Below, in pieces: positions 7,960 to 15,710 of a stretch of 21,090 nt of DNA. A program made the translations under genes and the position numbers. The DNA lies in NCBI GenBank assembly GCA_009705865.1, contig WLSJ01000014.1, forward strand, positions 1 through 21,090. The letters are read 5' to 3'. The notes beneath the pieces are model-generated. The model saw only the letters and a program-made list of their open reading frames with translations. It made no database searches and was not told the origin of the DNA. How positions within the stretch are numbered: the stretch's first letter is position 1; every line of letters starts with the position of its first letter. The stretch comes from Actinomycetota bacterium (GTDB lineage: Bacteria; Actinomycetota; Acidimicrobiia; Acidimicrobiales; Ilumatobacteraceae).

Positions 7960-9464
7960 TAGTGACGCTCCACAGTTGTTGCAATAGGAACGCGCATGCT
8001 GAGCGCAGCTTCAACCCAATCGGTTGTAATGACTTCGTCATTGCTATGCATATCAGCAAGTGTTCGCGCAACGCGACGAACACGGTGGTACCCGCGACCC
8101 GATAATCGTCCTTCATCAAGGCGATCACGTAACCAAGACATGGCGTCGCGAGTCAGTGGCGCCACATCTTCAAGCATGTCAGCGGGAATTGCTGAATTGA
8201 GACAACCTTGTCGTTCGAGACTGCGTTGATGCACAGCTGCTACTCGCTGCTTTATGGCAGCGCTACTTTCGCCGGGAACAGTTCCGGTGAGTTCAGAAGT
8301 TGATGGTTTGACAAGTCTGATGCGAATATCAAATCGATCAACAAGTGGACCACTAAAACGTCGCATGTAACGCTGACGCAATGCAATTTGACACATGCAC
8401 CCAAGGGGCGACGCTTCTCCACACGGGCAGGGGTTTGTTGCTGCGACCAACAAACATCGAGCAGGCATCGTGATAGATGAATGTGCTCGCGAGATATTTA
8501 CAATGCCTTCTTCAAGTGGTTGACGCAACGCATCGAGAACAGTTGGTGCAAACTCTCCCATTTCGTCTAGAAATAAAACTCCGTGTGATGCCAAACTCAA
8601 TTCGCCAGGCCGAATATGCCCAGACCCTCCTCCCACCATTGCAACCATTGACATGCTGTGATGAGGAGCGCGAAACGGAGGTGACGACGCAATGTCACTA
8701 CTGACCTGCATGCCAGCTGCGCTGCGCACCATGGCACAGCTGAACGCTTCGTCATCGGTCAACCGCGGCAAAAGTCCTGGCAATCGCTTGGCAAGCATTG
8801 ATTTTCCGGCACCTGGCGGGCCCACCATGAGCATGTGGTGAAACCCTGACGCAGCGACTTCTAATGCAAGCCGTGCTTCTGATTGCCCGCGCACATCTGC
8901 CATGTCTGCAATGTCATCAACAACAACGCGCGCTTGTGGCGCTGCAATGTCTGGCCACGGCGCTTCACCTCGCAACACATTCACTAGTTCAGCCAATGTG
9001 GACACTGGTCGTAATCGTGTTGGACGAGCCAACAATGACTCTGCAGCAGCAGTTGACGCAACGACAACTTCATATTGCGACACTGCATCAACAAGAGGAG
9101 CCATGCCAGGAGTTGAACGTAATGACCCGTCGAGACCTAGTTCTGCAATAAATGCACATTCTGTTACTGCTTCTGCAGGCACGAATCCGTCAGCAACTAA
9201 AAGACCAATGGCAATTGCCAGATCCATTCCGGCGCCACCTTTCCGTTCGCCACCGCCTGCCAAGTTGATGGTGATTCGTCGTAGAGGCCATTCGAATCCG
9301 CTTGATAACAGTGCGGCCCGCACTCGGTCTCGCGATTCACGACACCCTTCATCAGGAAGACCAACGACCGTAAAGCCAGGCAACCCCTTTCCTACGTGTG
9401 CTTCAACTGTGATTGGTGTTCCGTGAGTGCCAAGAAGTGTGGCTGAACGGATAGCGGCATACAT
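7959..9464 (-). CDS. comM: ComM (YifB) AAA+ helicase-like protein, Mg-chelatase family
   Basis: ComM proteins promote branch migration during natural transformation. The 501-residue product has an N-terminal Lon-protease-like domain (AHVGKGLPGFTVVGLPD), Walker A GPPGAGKS at 215-222, Walker B GVLFLDEMGEF at about 295-305, the Cys motif NPCPCGE with GCMC shortly after, and the C-terminal domain ending in GLSGRGYHRVRRVARTLADM-like sequence (here LSGRGYHRVRR). Length and domain order are those of the family. A GGGGGAGAG ribosome site precedes the ATG at 9464. It heads the comM-dprA-xerC-whiG series and is divergent from the lipoprotein gene. Confidence 0.95.
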   Translation of the reverse strand: MYAAIRSATLLGTHGTPITVEAHVGKGLPGFTVVGLPDEGCRESRDRVRAALLSSGFEWPLRRITINLAGGGERKGGAGMDLAIAIGLLVADGFVPAEAVTECAFIAELGLDGSLRSTPGMAPLVDAVSQYEVVVASTAAAESLLARPTRLRPVSTLAELVNVLRGEAPWPDIAAPQARVVVDDIADMADVRGQSEARLALEVAASGFHHMLMVGPPGAGKSMLAKRLPGLLPRLTDDEAFSCAMVRSAAGMQVSSDIASSPPFRAPHHSMSMVAMVGGGSGHIRPGELSLASHGVLFLDEMGEFAPTVLDALRQPLEEGIVNISRAHSSITMPARCLLVAATNPCPCGEASPLGCMCQIALRQRYMRRFSGPLVDRFDIRIRLVKPSTSELTGTVPGESSAAIKQRVAAVHQRSLERQGCLNSAIPADMLEDVAPLTRDAMSWLRDRLDEGRLSGRGYHRVRRVARTLADMHSNDEVITTDWVEAALSMRVPIATTVERH

Positions 9465-9492
9465 GTGCTCTCCCCCGTGGGTATAAGTCTGA

Positions 9493-9498
9493 GATAAT
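9493..9498 (+). promoter_or_regulatory. -10 box GATAAT, probably giving a leaderless lipoprotein mRNA
   Basis: GATAAT ends 7 nt before the ATG at 9506, so a start site at the usual distance falls on or next to the start codon, and no Shine-Dalgarno sequence is present. The same bases read GATTAT on the minus strand (9499 to 9494), a possible -10 for comM, so the two promoters would overlap face to face. Confidence 0.5.
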
Positions 9499-9505
9499 CG
9501 TCAGG

Positions 9506-9961
9506 ATGTGTGCGAGAAGGTCAGCAGTTTTGGCAATGGCCACCGGACTCATATTTGTGATCTCAGGTTGTGCCGCGCCGTCGCGCACTGGCTCTAGTTT
9601 TTGTGCCCAACTCGGACGTGAATTACCTGCAATTGGTCAACCTATGGTCACAGGAACAGATGTCACTGCAATGGTGAACCGATATGAACGGCTTCTTAAA
9701 CGTGCACCACTATCTATTGAAGGCGACTTCGCAATACTGACTGGCCTCTTGCAAGATGCATCACGCGTGAACCCATCTGACAAAGAAGCGCTTCAAAAAA
9801 TGGCTGACGCTACGTATGCAGCGAATCAATCTGCGCTGAACGTACGCGATTGGGTGAAAAGCACTTGTGCGGTTGATATCTCGACCGGACTCAATATTGA
9901 GCCACCTCGAGTTCCGACCACCACTATTGCAACGTCAACTACAACAGTTGCGCCAAAGTGA
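9506..9961 (+). CDS. Small predicted lipoprotein of unknown function
   Basis: I do not recognise the family. The 151-residue product has a basic start (MCARRS), a hydrophobic stretch and a lipobox ISGC with Cys22 as the lipidated residue. After cleavage about 100 mostly alpha-helical residues follow, with Cys33 and a later Cys in VKSTCAVD that could form a disulfide. The last 20 residues are rich in Thr and Pro (TTTIATSTTTVAPK), like a wall-spanning or flexible tail. It sits alone between divergent comM and convergent clpP, its stop 4 nt from that of clpP. A cell-envelope location is a firm inference; no function can be assigned. Confidence 0.8.
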   Translation: MCARRSAVLAMATGLIFVISGCAAPSRTGSSFCAQLGRELPAIGQPMVTGTDVTAMVNRYERLLKRAPLSIEGDFAILTGLLQDASRVNPSDKEALQKMADATYAANQSALNVRDWVKSTCAVDISTGLNIEPPRVPTTTIATSTTTVAPK

Positions 9962-9965
9962 TTGT

Positions 9966-10568
9966 TTAGCGAATTTCTCCGCGCTTCACGATGACTTTGT
10001 CAACAAGGCCATAGTTCTTTGCTTCTTCAGCACTAAACCAATGGTCGCGCTCGCTATCAGCTTGAACTTCTGCAACGGTGTGGCCTGAATGATGCGCGAT
10101 TAATTCAGCCATGCGCAACTTGATGAAGCGAGACTGCTCAACTTGAATTGCAATGTCTGATGCTTGTCCGCGAAGACCAGCAAGAGGCTGATGCATCATG
10201 ATGCGAGAGTTTGGCAATGTGTAGCGCTTGCCTTCAGCACCTGCCGTGAGCAAGAACTGCCCCATGGAGGCTGCAAGACCCATGCACACTGTTGCCACAT
10301 CGCAACTAACGAACTGCATGGTGTCGTAGATAGCCATTCCGGCTGTGACCGAACCACCAGGGCTGTTGATGTACAACCAGATATCTGCGTTGGCGTCTTC
10401 GCCTTCTAGATAGAGCAATTGAGCACAGATCTGGTTTGCGATCTCATCGTTTACGTCGGTGCCGAGCATGACGACGCGGTTTTTCAACAATCTGGTGAAA
10501 ATGTCGGAGCGAGGGTCGCCGCCAGCATCGATGGCCATTGGGCTGACAGGAAGTCCAGAAGTACTCAT
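9966..10568 (-). CDS. clpP: ATP-dependent Clp protease proteolytic subunit
   Basis: Serine peptidase that forms the tetradecameric barrel served by ClpX, ClpA or ClpC. The 200-residue product carries NSPGGSVTAG, the nucleophile Ser101 in GLAASMG, His126 in MMHQPLAG and Asp175 in SERDHWFSAEEA; spacing Ser-His of 25 and His-Asp of 49 equals that in known ClpP. The N-terminus before DIFTRLLKNR is short and glycine/proline-rich, probably a propeptide. A partner clpX or second clpP is not next to it. The ATG at 10568 lies 9 nt from a TAGCCT box; no strong ribosome site is evident. Confidence 0.96.
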   Translation of the reverse strand: MSTSGLPVSPMAIDAGGDPRSDIFTRLLKNRVVMLGTDVNDEIANQICAQLLYLEGEDANADIWLYINSPGGSVTAGMAIYDTMQFVSCDVATVCMGLAASMGQFLLTAGAEGKRYTLPNSRIMMHQPLAGLRGQASDIAIQVEQSRFIKLRMAELIAHHSGHTVAEVQADSERDHWFSAEEAKNYGLVDKVIVKRGEIR

Positions 10569-10593
10569 AGTGGATAAAGGCTACCTGCTCGGC

Positions 10594-10599
10594 AAGAAT
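10594..10599 (+). promoter_or_regulatory. Candidate -10 box for a leaderless carbonic anhydrase mRNA
   Basis: AAGAAT ends 6 nt before the GTG at 10606, and there is no Shine-Dalgarno sequence. It supports choosing that GTG as the start. Assignment rests on spacing and weak consensus only. Confidence 0.35.
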
Positions 10600-10605
10600 A
10601 GAGCC

Positions 10606-11139
10606 GTGCCATCAGCCCCTGACTTCTCCCCGAACACCGATGAACTCGTTGCCAACAACGCCCATTTTGTGTCCGACTTTCGCGATGCCGGGCTAGCTCT
10701 TGCGCCGCAACGACATCTTGCAATCGTTGCCTGCATGGACAGCCGCATGGACATCTTTCAGATGCTTGGCCTGGCCCATGGTGACGCCCACATTATTCGT
10801 AATGCAGGCGGCGTCGTTACCGATGATGTCATCCGCTCACTAGTCGTGTCGCAACGACTTCTCAAAACTCAAGAAATCATTCTGATTCACCACACGAACT
10901 GTGGACTACAGAGCATTTCCGACGATGGATTCAAAAAACAAATTGAAGACGATTGTGGCATTCGTCCTAGTTGGGCTACCGAAGCATTCACAGATCCGTA
11001 CGACTCTGTACGTCAATCAATGAACCGCCTTGGTCATAGTCCATTCGTCATCTATAAAGACAACATCCGTGGATTTGTGTACGACGTGGAAACTGGCGAA
11101 CTGCACGAAGTTGATTCAGACCCACGTCACATTTCCTAA
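10606..11139 (+). CDS. Beta-class carbonic anhydrase, Rv1284 type
   Basis: Zinc enzyme interconverting carbon dioxide and bicarbonate. The product resembles the small mycobacterial enzyme Rv1284: NTDELVANNAHF near the start, then IVACMDSRMDIFQMLG, AHIIRNAGGVVTDDVIRSL, IILIHHTNCGL and RQSMNRLGHSPF. Zinc ligands by this pattern are Cys43, His96 and Cys99, with the Asp45/Arg47 dyad, numbered from GTG at 10606 (177 residues). The frame is open upstream to 10459, but that stretch is antisense to clpP, and the family's N-terminus begins where I place it. Divergent from clpP with 37 bp between starts; its stop overlaps that of the next gene. Confidence 0.92.
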   Translation: MPSAPDFSPNTDELVANNAHFVSDFRDAGLALAPQRHLAIVACMDSRMDIFQMLGLAHGDAHIIRNAGGVVTDDVIRSLVVSQRLLKTQEIILIHHTNCGLQSISDDGFKKQIEDDCGIRPSWATEAFTDPYDSVRQSMNRLGHSPFVIYKDNIRGFVYDVETGELHEVDSDPRHIS

Positions 11140-12422
11140 ACGCGAGATACACCGCTGACAATGACGACAATACGTTCGTCATCAGAAATGCTGTCACGCA
11201 TCGCAAGAACACCTGCAAAGCCAGAAACGCCTGTTGCGCATGAATTGAAGCCACCAACATTGCGGATGAGATCGTATGCGCGATGAACGTGATCTTCTGA
11301 TACAACAACAGGTGAGCCACCCGTGTCTGCCATTGCATCAAGAACGCTGATCCAGTCATAGGTTTCGTCGTCCAAAATGCCGTCAGCAAACGAGGTTGGC
11401 GTTTCTTCCCATGGCCACATGCATTCTTTCCAACGCGGCCCTGCATTGCGTGCACCGCCTGTTGCGATTGCGTTCTTCCAGGCACGTTCTAATGGCGCGC
11501 ACCCTTGGGTTTGTACTGCATGAAGTTTCGGATGCACTCCTGCGATACGCAATGATGCACCCACACACGCTGCCAATGCTCCGCCACCAACTTGAACAAA
11601 AATCCGGTCAGCGAAATGACCTAGCTCTTCAGTGATTTCCCAGCCGATAGTGCGACCGCCATCGAGACACCACGCATTTTCTGTGCCTTGCACGCCGAAT
11701 GGAATCGCGCCAGCAGCTACTGCTTCGCGAAAACGGAGCACACACGGGTCGCCTGGTGGGTCTGTGTCACGCCGTGGACACACAACAATTGTTGCGCCAA
11801 GAGTTTTTAGTTTTTCAAGAACTGCCACCGACGCTGTTGGCGGGACATGTACCGCAATTGGCCAAGCCACGGCAGCTGCCAAGGTGCTTGCCGCAATTGC
11901 TGCGTTGCCACACGATGCAATTGCAAGAGACGGACGAGTTGTAGGGGTCCACGGCGCTTGGCCAGCAGCTTCTACCATCAACAAATGAAGTAACTCTGTA
12001 AAAACGTGACGGGCTTTGTGCGAACCAGCGACATTTGCAGTTTCATCTTTTACCCAGATGCCGCCAGTTGAAGAAAATCCCAATGCTTCTGATAGTTCAT
12101 CACTGCGTGTTAGTGGCGTACGCAAGAAACCGGTGCCTGCCACGCGAGATACAGCTTCGTCTGCTGACGTAATAATCGAGACGCGCTGTGCGTCACTGAG
12201 CCCCAGCGATTCTCCTAATGAATCGACTGCCAAGTAGCGGCGAAAAGCAAGATACGGGTTGGCGTCATCAGTGGGGCGAAAAGGCTCGACAGAAGACTCA
12301 AAATGCAAAACATGATGTCGGTCTGACAACGAAGCGTTCGGGCATAACCATGACAACGGAGTCGCTATTGATTCATGTGCTCCACAAACTGCACATACGA
12401 GGCCGGTGACCACGCCTGTCAT
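11136..12422 (-). CDS. Threonine-synthase-like PLP-dependent enzyme (fold type II)
   Basis: The 428-residue product fits the threonine synthase / threonine dehydratase superfamily. An N-terminal CxxC (Cys10, Cys13) with Cys27 and nearby His36/37 resembles the zinc-ribbon-like start of archaeal-type threonine synthases, but the fourth Cys is missing. The PLP lysine is Lys136 in NVAGSHKARH; SCGNAAIA is the substrate-loop motif, and VQVGGGALAACVGAS is the phosphate-binding glycine loop. Substrate is not determined by what I see; true threonine synthase usually sits with hom and thrB, which are absent here. It follows the next PLP gene after 6 nt on the same strand, so the two are probably cotranscribed. 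Confidence 0.8.
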   Translation of the reverse strand: MTGVVTGLVCAVCGAHESIATPLSWLCPNASLSDRHHVLHFESSVEPFRPTDDANPYLAFRRYLAVDSLGESLGLSDAQRVSIITSADEAVSRVAGTGFLRTPLTRSDELSEALGFSSTGGIWVKDETANVAGSHKARHVFTELLHLLMVEAAGQAPWTPTTRPSLAIASCGNAAIAASTLAAAVAWPIAVHVPPTASVAVLEKLKTLGATIVVCPRRDTDPPGDPCVLRFREAVAAGAIPFGVQGTENAWCLDGGRTIGWEITEELGHFADRIFVQVGGGALAACVGASLRIAGVHPKLHAVQTQGCAPLERAWKNAIATGGARNAGPRWKECMWPWEETPTSFADGILDDETYDWISVLDAMADTGGSPVVVSEDHVHRAYDLIRNVGGFNSCATGVSGFAGVLAMRDSISDDERIVVIVSGVSRV

Positions 12423-12428
12423 GTATTT

Positions 12429-13970
12429 CTACTTAGTAAAGCGCGCAACGCGTTGGTTGAACTCGGTAATGAGATTGTCCCAGACCGGAGCAAACCCACG
12501 CACCGTGCGCCAGAACGACTGTGAGCGACGCGCTTCAAAGACGTCGAGTGGTGTTCCCTGTTGTTCCACCCATGTGTAGTACCCAAGATTGAAAATACGG
12601 TTGCGGTCACGCTCGGTGCAATCAATCATGTTGTCTGTCGACACTGACCCAAGGTGCTCGCTGAAGATTTCGGCTGCATCGATTTCGGTGAAGCCCTTTG
12701 GGAAGCGATGTGCGATTGTCTTTTTGCGCTCGCTGGGGTACAAGTCGCTTCCATCAGTTGCAATAGTGACAATTGCATCATTGGCGCCATAGCCCAACAA
12801 CTTTGCTGTCTTAATGGCAGCTAGAACATTACAAATCGAAGAGAAACCAAAATGCGTGAGTGCATCAATGAGTTCTGGACTTGCGTTGTGGCGATCAGCC
12901 AAGTACTTCTGACCAGCAGGTGTATTGAACAACACATCAAGTTCGTCAGTTGCACGATCAGAGACACCAACAACAACGTCGGTATTCATAATGTTCTGAA
13001 TAAGCGGAATGTGCTTGTCGCCAATTCCCTGAATGTTGTGTTCACCAAAACCGTTTTCCAACATGGTGGGGCACTCAAGTGCTTCAACAGCAACAATGCG
13101 CGTGCCATAGATGTCTTTCAAACGGTCACCCGCCGCAATAGTGCCGCCAGACCCTGTTGCAGACGTAAACGCTGCAAGACGAATATCTGAATGGCCATTT
13201 GCCTTCACGTGCTCGAAGGCGTGGGCAAGTGCACGACCAGTGACTTCATAGTGACCGACATGGTTTCCGAATTCGCAGAACTGGTTCAAGATGAAGTTGC
13301 CTGGGTCTTTGGCCATCTCATTGCACGCGTCATAGATTTCTTTGACATTGCTTTCAGTTCCTGGCGTACGCACCACGTCTGCCTTGTCAACGACCCACTT
13401 ATCAAGCCAGTCAAAACGCTCTTGTGACATACCTGCGGGAAGCACAGCGACTCCGCGTGAACCCATCAGACGACTAATAGCAATTCCACCACGTGCATAG
13501 TTGCCAGTAGATGGCCACACTGCGCGATGGCGTGTTGGATCAAACTGACCAGTGATAACGCGTGGCACGAAACATGAATACGCAGCCAGAACTTTGTGCG
13601 CCGTGATCATGGGGAACCTGTCACCGAAGACAACGATGATCGGAGACTCAACACCTGTCAATGACGGTGGCAACACAACATGCTCTGGCACTGCAACCGT
13701 GTTGCCTGCCATGTCGTTGTACCAATGGACGCGAAAGAGGTTGCGCGGATCAGCGGCATTTTTGTCGACACCCTTTGTGATGTCTTTCCCAATACGGCTT
13801 GGCTCGGCAAGTTCTCCGAACGTTGGCAGAACAATCTTTTGCTCGGCAAAACGCTGCACGCTGTTCTGCAGCGACCCTTCGTCCAAAATATGTCCAGCAA
13901 GTCCGAGTTGCTCCTCGAGAACAGAGGCATCAAGGGTGGAATCAAGCGAGGGGCTACTAATTACGGTCAC
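12429..13970 (-). CDS. PLP-dependent enzyme of the cysteine synthase superfamily, function unknown
   Basis: The 513-residue product is much longer than cysteine synthase (about 310). Fold type II signs are a likely PLP lysine Lys126 in ITAHKVLA, a STGN(YARGGIA) substrate loop at 154-157 and a glycine loop TGSGGT near 271-276. About 100 extra residues lie before the catalytic core, and a C-terminal section (RIFNLGYYTWVEQQG) lies after it. The frame is open to 14048 but that would run through the tRNA gene, so I use GTG at 13970, just before the first conserved-looking sequence. Its reaction cannot be assigned from sequence alone. It is the first gene of a pair with the threonine-synthase-like gene. 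Confidence 0.75.
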   Translation of the reverse strand: MTVISSPSLDSTLDASVLEEQLGLAGHILDEGSLQNSVQRFAEQKIVLPTFGELAEPSRIGKDITKGVDKNAADPRNLFRVHWYNDMAGNTVAVPEHVVLPPSLTGVESPIIVVFGDRFPMITAHKVLAAYSCFVPRVITGQFDPTRHRAVWPSTGNYARGGIAISRLMGSRGVAVLPAGMSQERFDWLDKWVVDKADVVRTPGTESNVKEIYDACNEMAKDPGNFILNQFCEFGNHVGHYEVTGRALAHAFEHVKANGHSDIRLAAFTSATGSGGTIAAGDRLKDIYGTRIVAVEALECPTMLENGFGEHNIQGIGDKHIPLIQNIMNTDVVVGVSDRATDELDVLFNTPAGQKYLADRHNASPELIDALTHFGFSSICNVLAAIKTAKLLGYGANDAIVTIATDGSDLYPSERKKTIAHRFPKGFTEIDAAEIFSEHLGSVSTDNMIDCTERDRNRIFNLGYYTWVEQQGTPLDVFEARRSQSFWRTVRGFAPVWDNLITEFNQRVARFTK

Positions 13971-14008
13971 CCGTACAGTTTGCCACCTCAGAGCCCGCCG
14001 ACCTCTCT

Positions 14009-14014
14009 TACATA
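14009..14014. promoter_or_regulatory. Shared intergenic promoter region between the PLP pair and tRNA-Leu
   Basis: TACATA on the plus strand (TATGTA on the minus) lies 20 nt before the tRNA and about 39 nt before the GTG of the PLP gene. Either strand could use it as a -10 box. No convincing -35 hexamer is seen. The spacer is 13971-14033. Confidence 0.25.
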
Positions 14015-14033
14015 GCGGTACCCTTCTCATGTC

Positions 14034-14107
14034 GCCGACGTGGCCCAATTGGCAGAGGCGCCAGGTTTAGGTCCTGGATGTTGAGGGTTCGAGTCCCTCC
14101 GTCGGCA
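14034..14107 (+). tRNA. tRNA-Leu (anticodon UAG) with a short 5-nt variable loop
   Basis: The 74 nt fold as a complete cloverleaf. The acceptor stem 14034-14040 with 14100-14106 is a perfect 7 bp, with discriminator A at 14107 and no encoded CCA. The anticodon stem CCAGG/CCTGG holds the loop TTTAGGT, so the anticodon is TAG at 14068-14070. The T arm is GAGGG-TTCGAGT-CCCTC. The D arm has a 3-bp stem and AATTGGCAGA, the pattern of bacterial leucine tRNAs. Leucine tRNAs normally carry a long variable arm of 10 or more nt and total about 85 nt; here positions 14078-14082 (ATGTT) are the whole variable region. Confidence 0.9.
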
Positions 14108-14109
14108 CT

Positions 14110-15123
14110 ATGGATATTTCTCGTCTTCCGACGCCATGCCCCGTGATTGACCTGTCTGTGATGCGGTCAAACATCGCTGCCATGGCTGCGGTGCACCCAG
14201 GTCGGTCATTGCGCCCTCATGTGAAAGCGCATAAATGCACAGCTATCGCAGCTGAACAAGTTGTGGCAGGTCACACCACTTTTACGTGTGCAACGCCACG
14301 AGAAATTCTCGGACTAGTTGCTGCTGGTGTTGGCGATGACATTTTGCTTGCAAATGAAACTGTTGACCCCGTTCGGCTAGCTGCACTTGCTGATGCACAA
14401 TCATCTGCACTTATCACAGTTGCCGTTGACTCGCTCGAAACAATTCAGGCGGCATCATCTGCAGGAATTCGCAACGTCCTCATCGATGTGAACGTGGGCC
14501 TACCTCGTTGTGGTTGCTCCCCTGAACAAGCAGGTTCATTGGCTGATGCAGCACGATCACTTGGTCTCATTGTTCGCGGAGTAATGGGCTACGAAGGCCA
14601 CTTGATGATGCTGACTGATCGTCAACAAAAACTTGAAAAAGTCCACGAGGCCATGACATTGCTCACGCACGCTCACAACGATGTTGGTGGAGACATTGTG
14701 TCTGCTGGCGGCACCGGGACATACGACATGTTTGCTGGAACCGCCGTGAACGAAGTGCAAGCCGGCAGTTATGCACTCATGGATTCCCAATACGCAACAC
14801 TGCACCACCCGTTTACACAATCCTTATGGATTCTCGGCACTGTTATCTCTGTCAATCCTTCATGGGTTGTTATTGATGTCGGGTTGAAATCTCTCGGCAT
14901 GGACCACGGCAATCCCACTGTTGACGGTTACAGCGTGTGGTTCTGTTCAGATGAGCACACAACAATTGCTCCGGCTGAAGGTACACCGAAGCCAAAAATC
15001 GGAGATCGCATTCGTGTGACACCTGCCCACGTAGACCCCACGATGGCTATGCATTCCCATGCATATGTCATCAACAATGAATCTGTTATTGATGAATGGG
15101 CTATTGACCTACGGGGTTGGTAA
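14110..15123 (+). CDS. D-threonine-aldolase-like PLP enzyme (fold type III)
   Basis: The 337-residue product belongs to the alanine racemase-fold group with D-threonine aldolase and D-serine dehydratase. The N-terminus LPTPCPVIDLSVMRSNI is family-like, so the ATG at 14110 is probably right. PLP lysine is Lys39 in RPHVKAHK. Near the C-terminus His307 and Asp309 in AHVDPT match the metal ligands (HxDP) of D-threonine aldolase, rather than the His-Cys pair of D-serine dehydratase. The enzyme would cleave D-beta-hydroxy amino acids to glycine and an aldehyde; the exact substrate is unknown. The ATG is 2 nt after the tRNA with no ribosome site. Its end overlaps rdgB by 15 nt, tail to tail. Confidence 0.82.
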   Translation: MDISRLPTPCPVIDLSVMRSNIAAMAAVHPGRSLRPHVKAHKCTAIAAEQVVAGHTTFTCATPREILGLVAAGVGDDILLANETVDPVRLAALADAQSSALITVAVDSLETIQAASSAGIRNVLIDVNVGLPRCGCSPEQAGSLADAARSLGLIVRGVMGYEGHLMMLTDRQQKLEKVHEAMTLLTHAHNDVGGDIVSAGGTGTYDMFAGTAVNEVQAGSYALMDSQYATLHHPFTQSLWILGTVISVNPSWVVIDVGLKSLGMDHGNPTVDGYSVWFCSDEHTTIAPAEGTPKPKIGDRIRVTPAHVDPTMAMHSHAYVINNESVIDEWAIDLRGW

Positions 15124-15702
15124 ACCAAAAATTCGCGCCAGCAATTCTGGCAACTGAGCAAGTGCACGACCCCGATGCGATACAGCATCTTTTTCTGTGC
15201 CGGTCATTTCTGCAAAGGTACGACCGTCGCCATCGTTTGGAATAAACAACGAGTCATATCCAAACCCGCCATCACCGCGTTCTGATTCTGCAATCGTGCC
15301 CGCACATTCGCCACTAACGAAATGAATGTCGCCTTTTGATGACACCAGCGCAACAACAGTTCTGAATCGTGCGGACCTATTCGATGTGCTGCTGAGTTTT
15401 TCTAACAACAATGCACGGTTCTCTGCATCCGTGGCGTCTTCTCCTGCAAAGCGCGCACTTCGCACGCCAGGAGCGCCGTTCAATGCATCAACTTCTAGAC
15501 CGGTGTCGTCTGCAATTGCCCATTCAGATGCATGATTCGCAATCTCAACAGCTTTGATTATTGCGTTGCCCTCAAGCGTTGGTGCATCTTCATCAATGTC
15601 ACCAATGTCTGATGGTCGCGGCGCAAGGTCAACCCACGAAGGTAATAGCCGTGCAAGTTCTTCCACTTTGTGCGGGTTAGCGCTTGCGCACACAATCCGC
15701 AT
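15109..15702 (-). CDS. rdgB: Non-canonical purine NTP pyrophosphatase (dITP/XTP)
   Basis: House-cleaning enzyme of the Ham1/RdgB family that hydrolyses ITP, dITP and XTP to monophosphates. The 197-residue product has the N-terminal VCASANPHKVEEL, DDTGLEVDALNGAPGVRSARFAG, GFGYDSLFIP and the closing SHRGRAL motif, all family signatures. Length is normal. The ATG at 15702 follows the rph stop by 8 nt, consistent with the rph-rdgB pairing common in bacteria and with the mycobacterial order. Its 3' end overlaps the aldolase-like gene on the other strand. Confidence 0.96.
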   Translation of the reverse strand: MRIVCASANPHKVEELARLLPSWVDLAPRPSDIGDIDEDAPTLEGNAIIKAVEIANHASEWAIADDTGLEVDALNGAPGVRSARFAGEDATDAENRALLLEKLSSTSNRSARFRTVVALVSSKGDIHFVSGECAGTIAESERGDGGFGYDSLFIPNDGDGRTFAEMTGTEKDAVSHRGRALAQLPELLARIFGLPTP

Positions 15703-15710
15703 AGCGCTGC

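Noticed and set aside
8864..9426. Plus-strand open frames opposite comM
   Set aside because: They are shadows of the comM frame, overlapping each other, with no start context or recognisable domain.
10459..10605. N-terminal extension of the carbonic anhydrase
   Set aside because: These 49 codons are antisense to the start of clpP and absent from the family; a GTG at 10606 with a -10 box at the right distance fits better.
13971..14048. N-terminal extension of the large PLP enzyme into the tRNA
   Set aside because: The upstream ATG lies inside the tRNA-Leu gene and the extra residues are highly basic and not conserved-looking.
14034..14109. tRNA as attachment site of an integrated element
   Set aside because: The gene next to it is an ordinary metabolic enzyme with typical codon use, there is no integrase of phage type nearby, and no direct repeat of the tRNA 3' end was noticed in the window.
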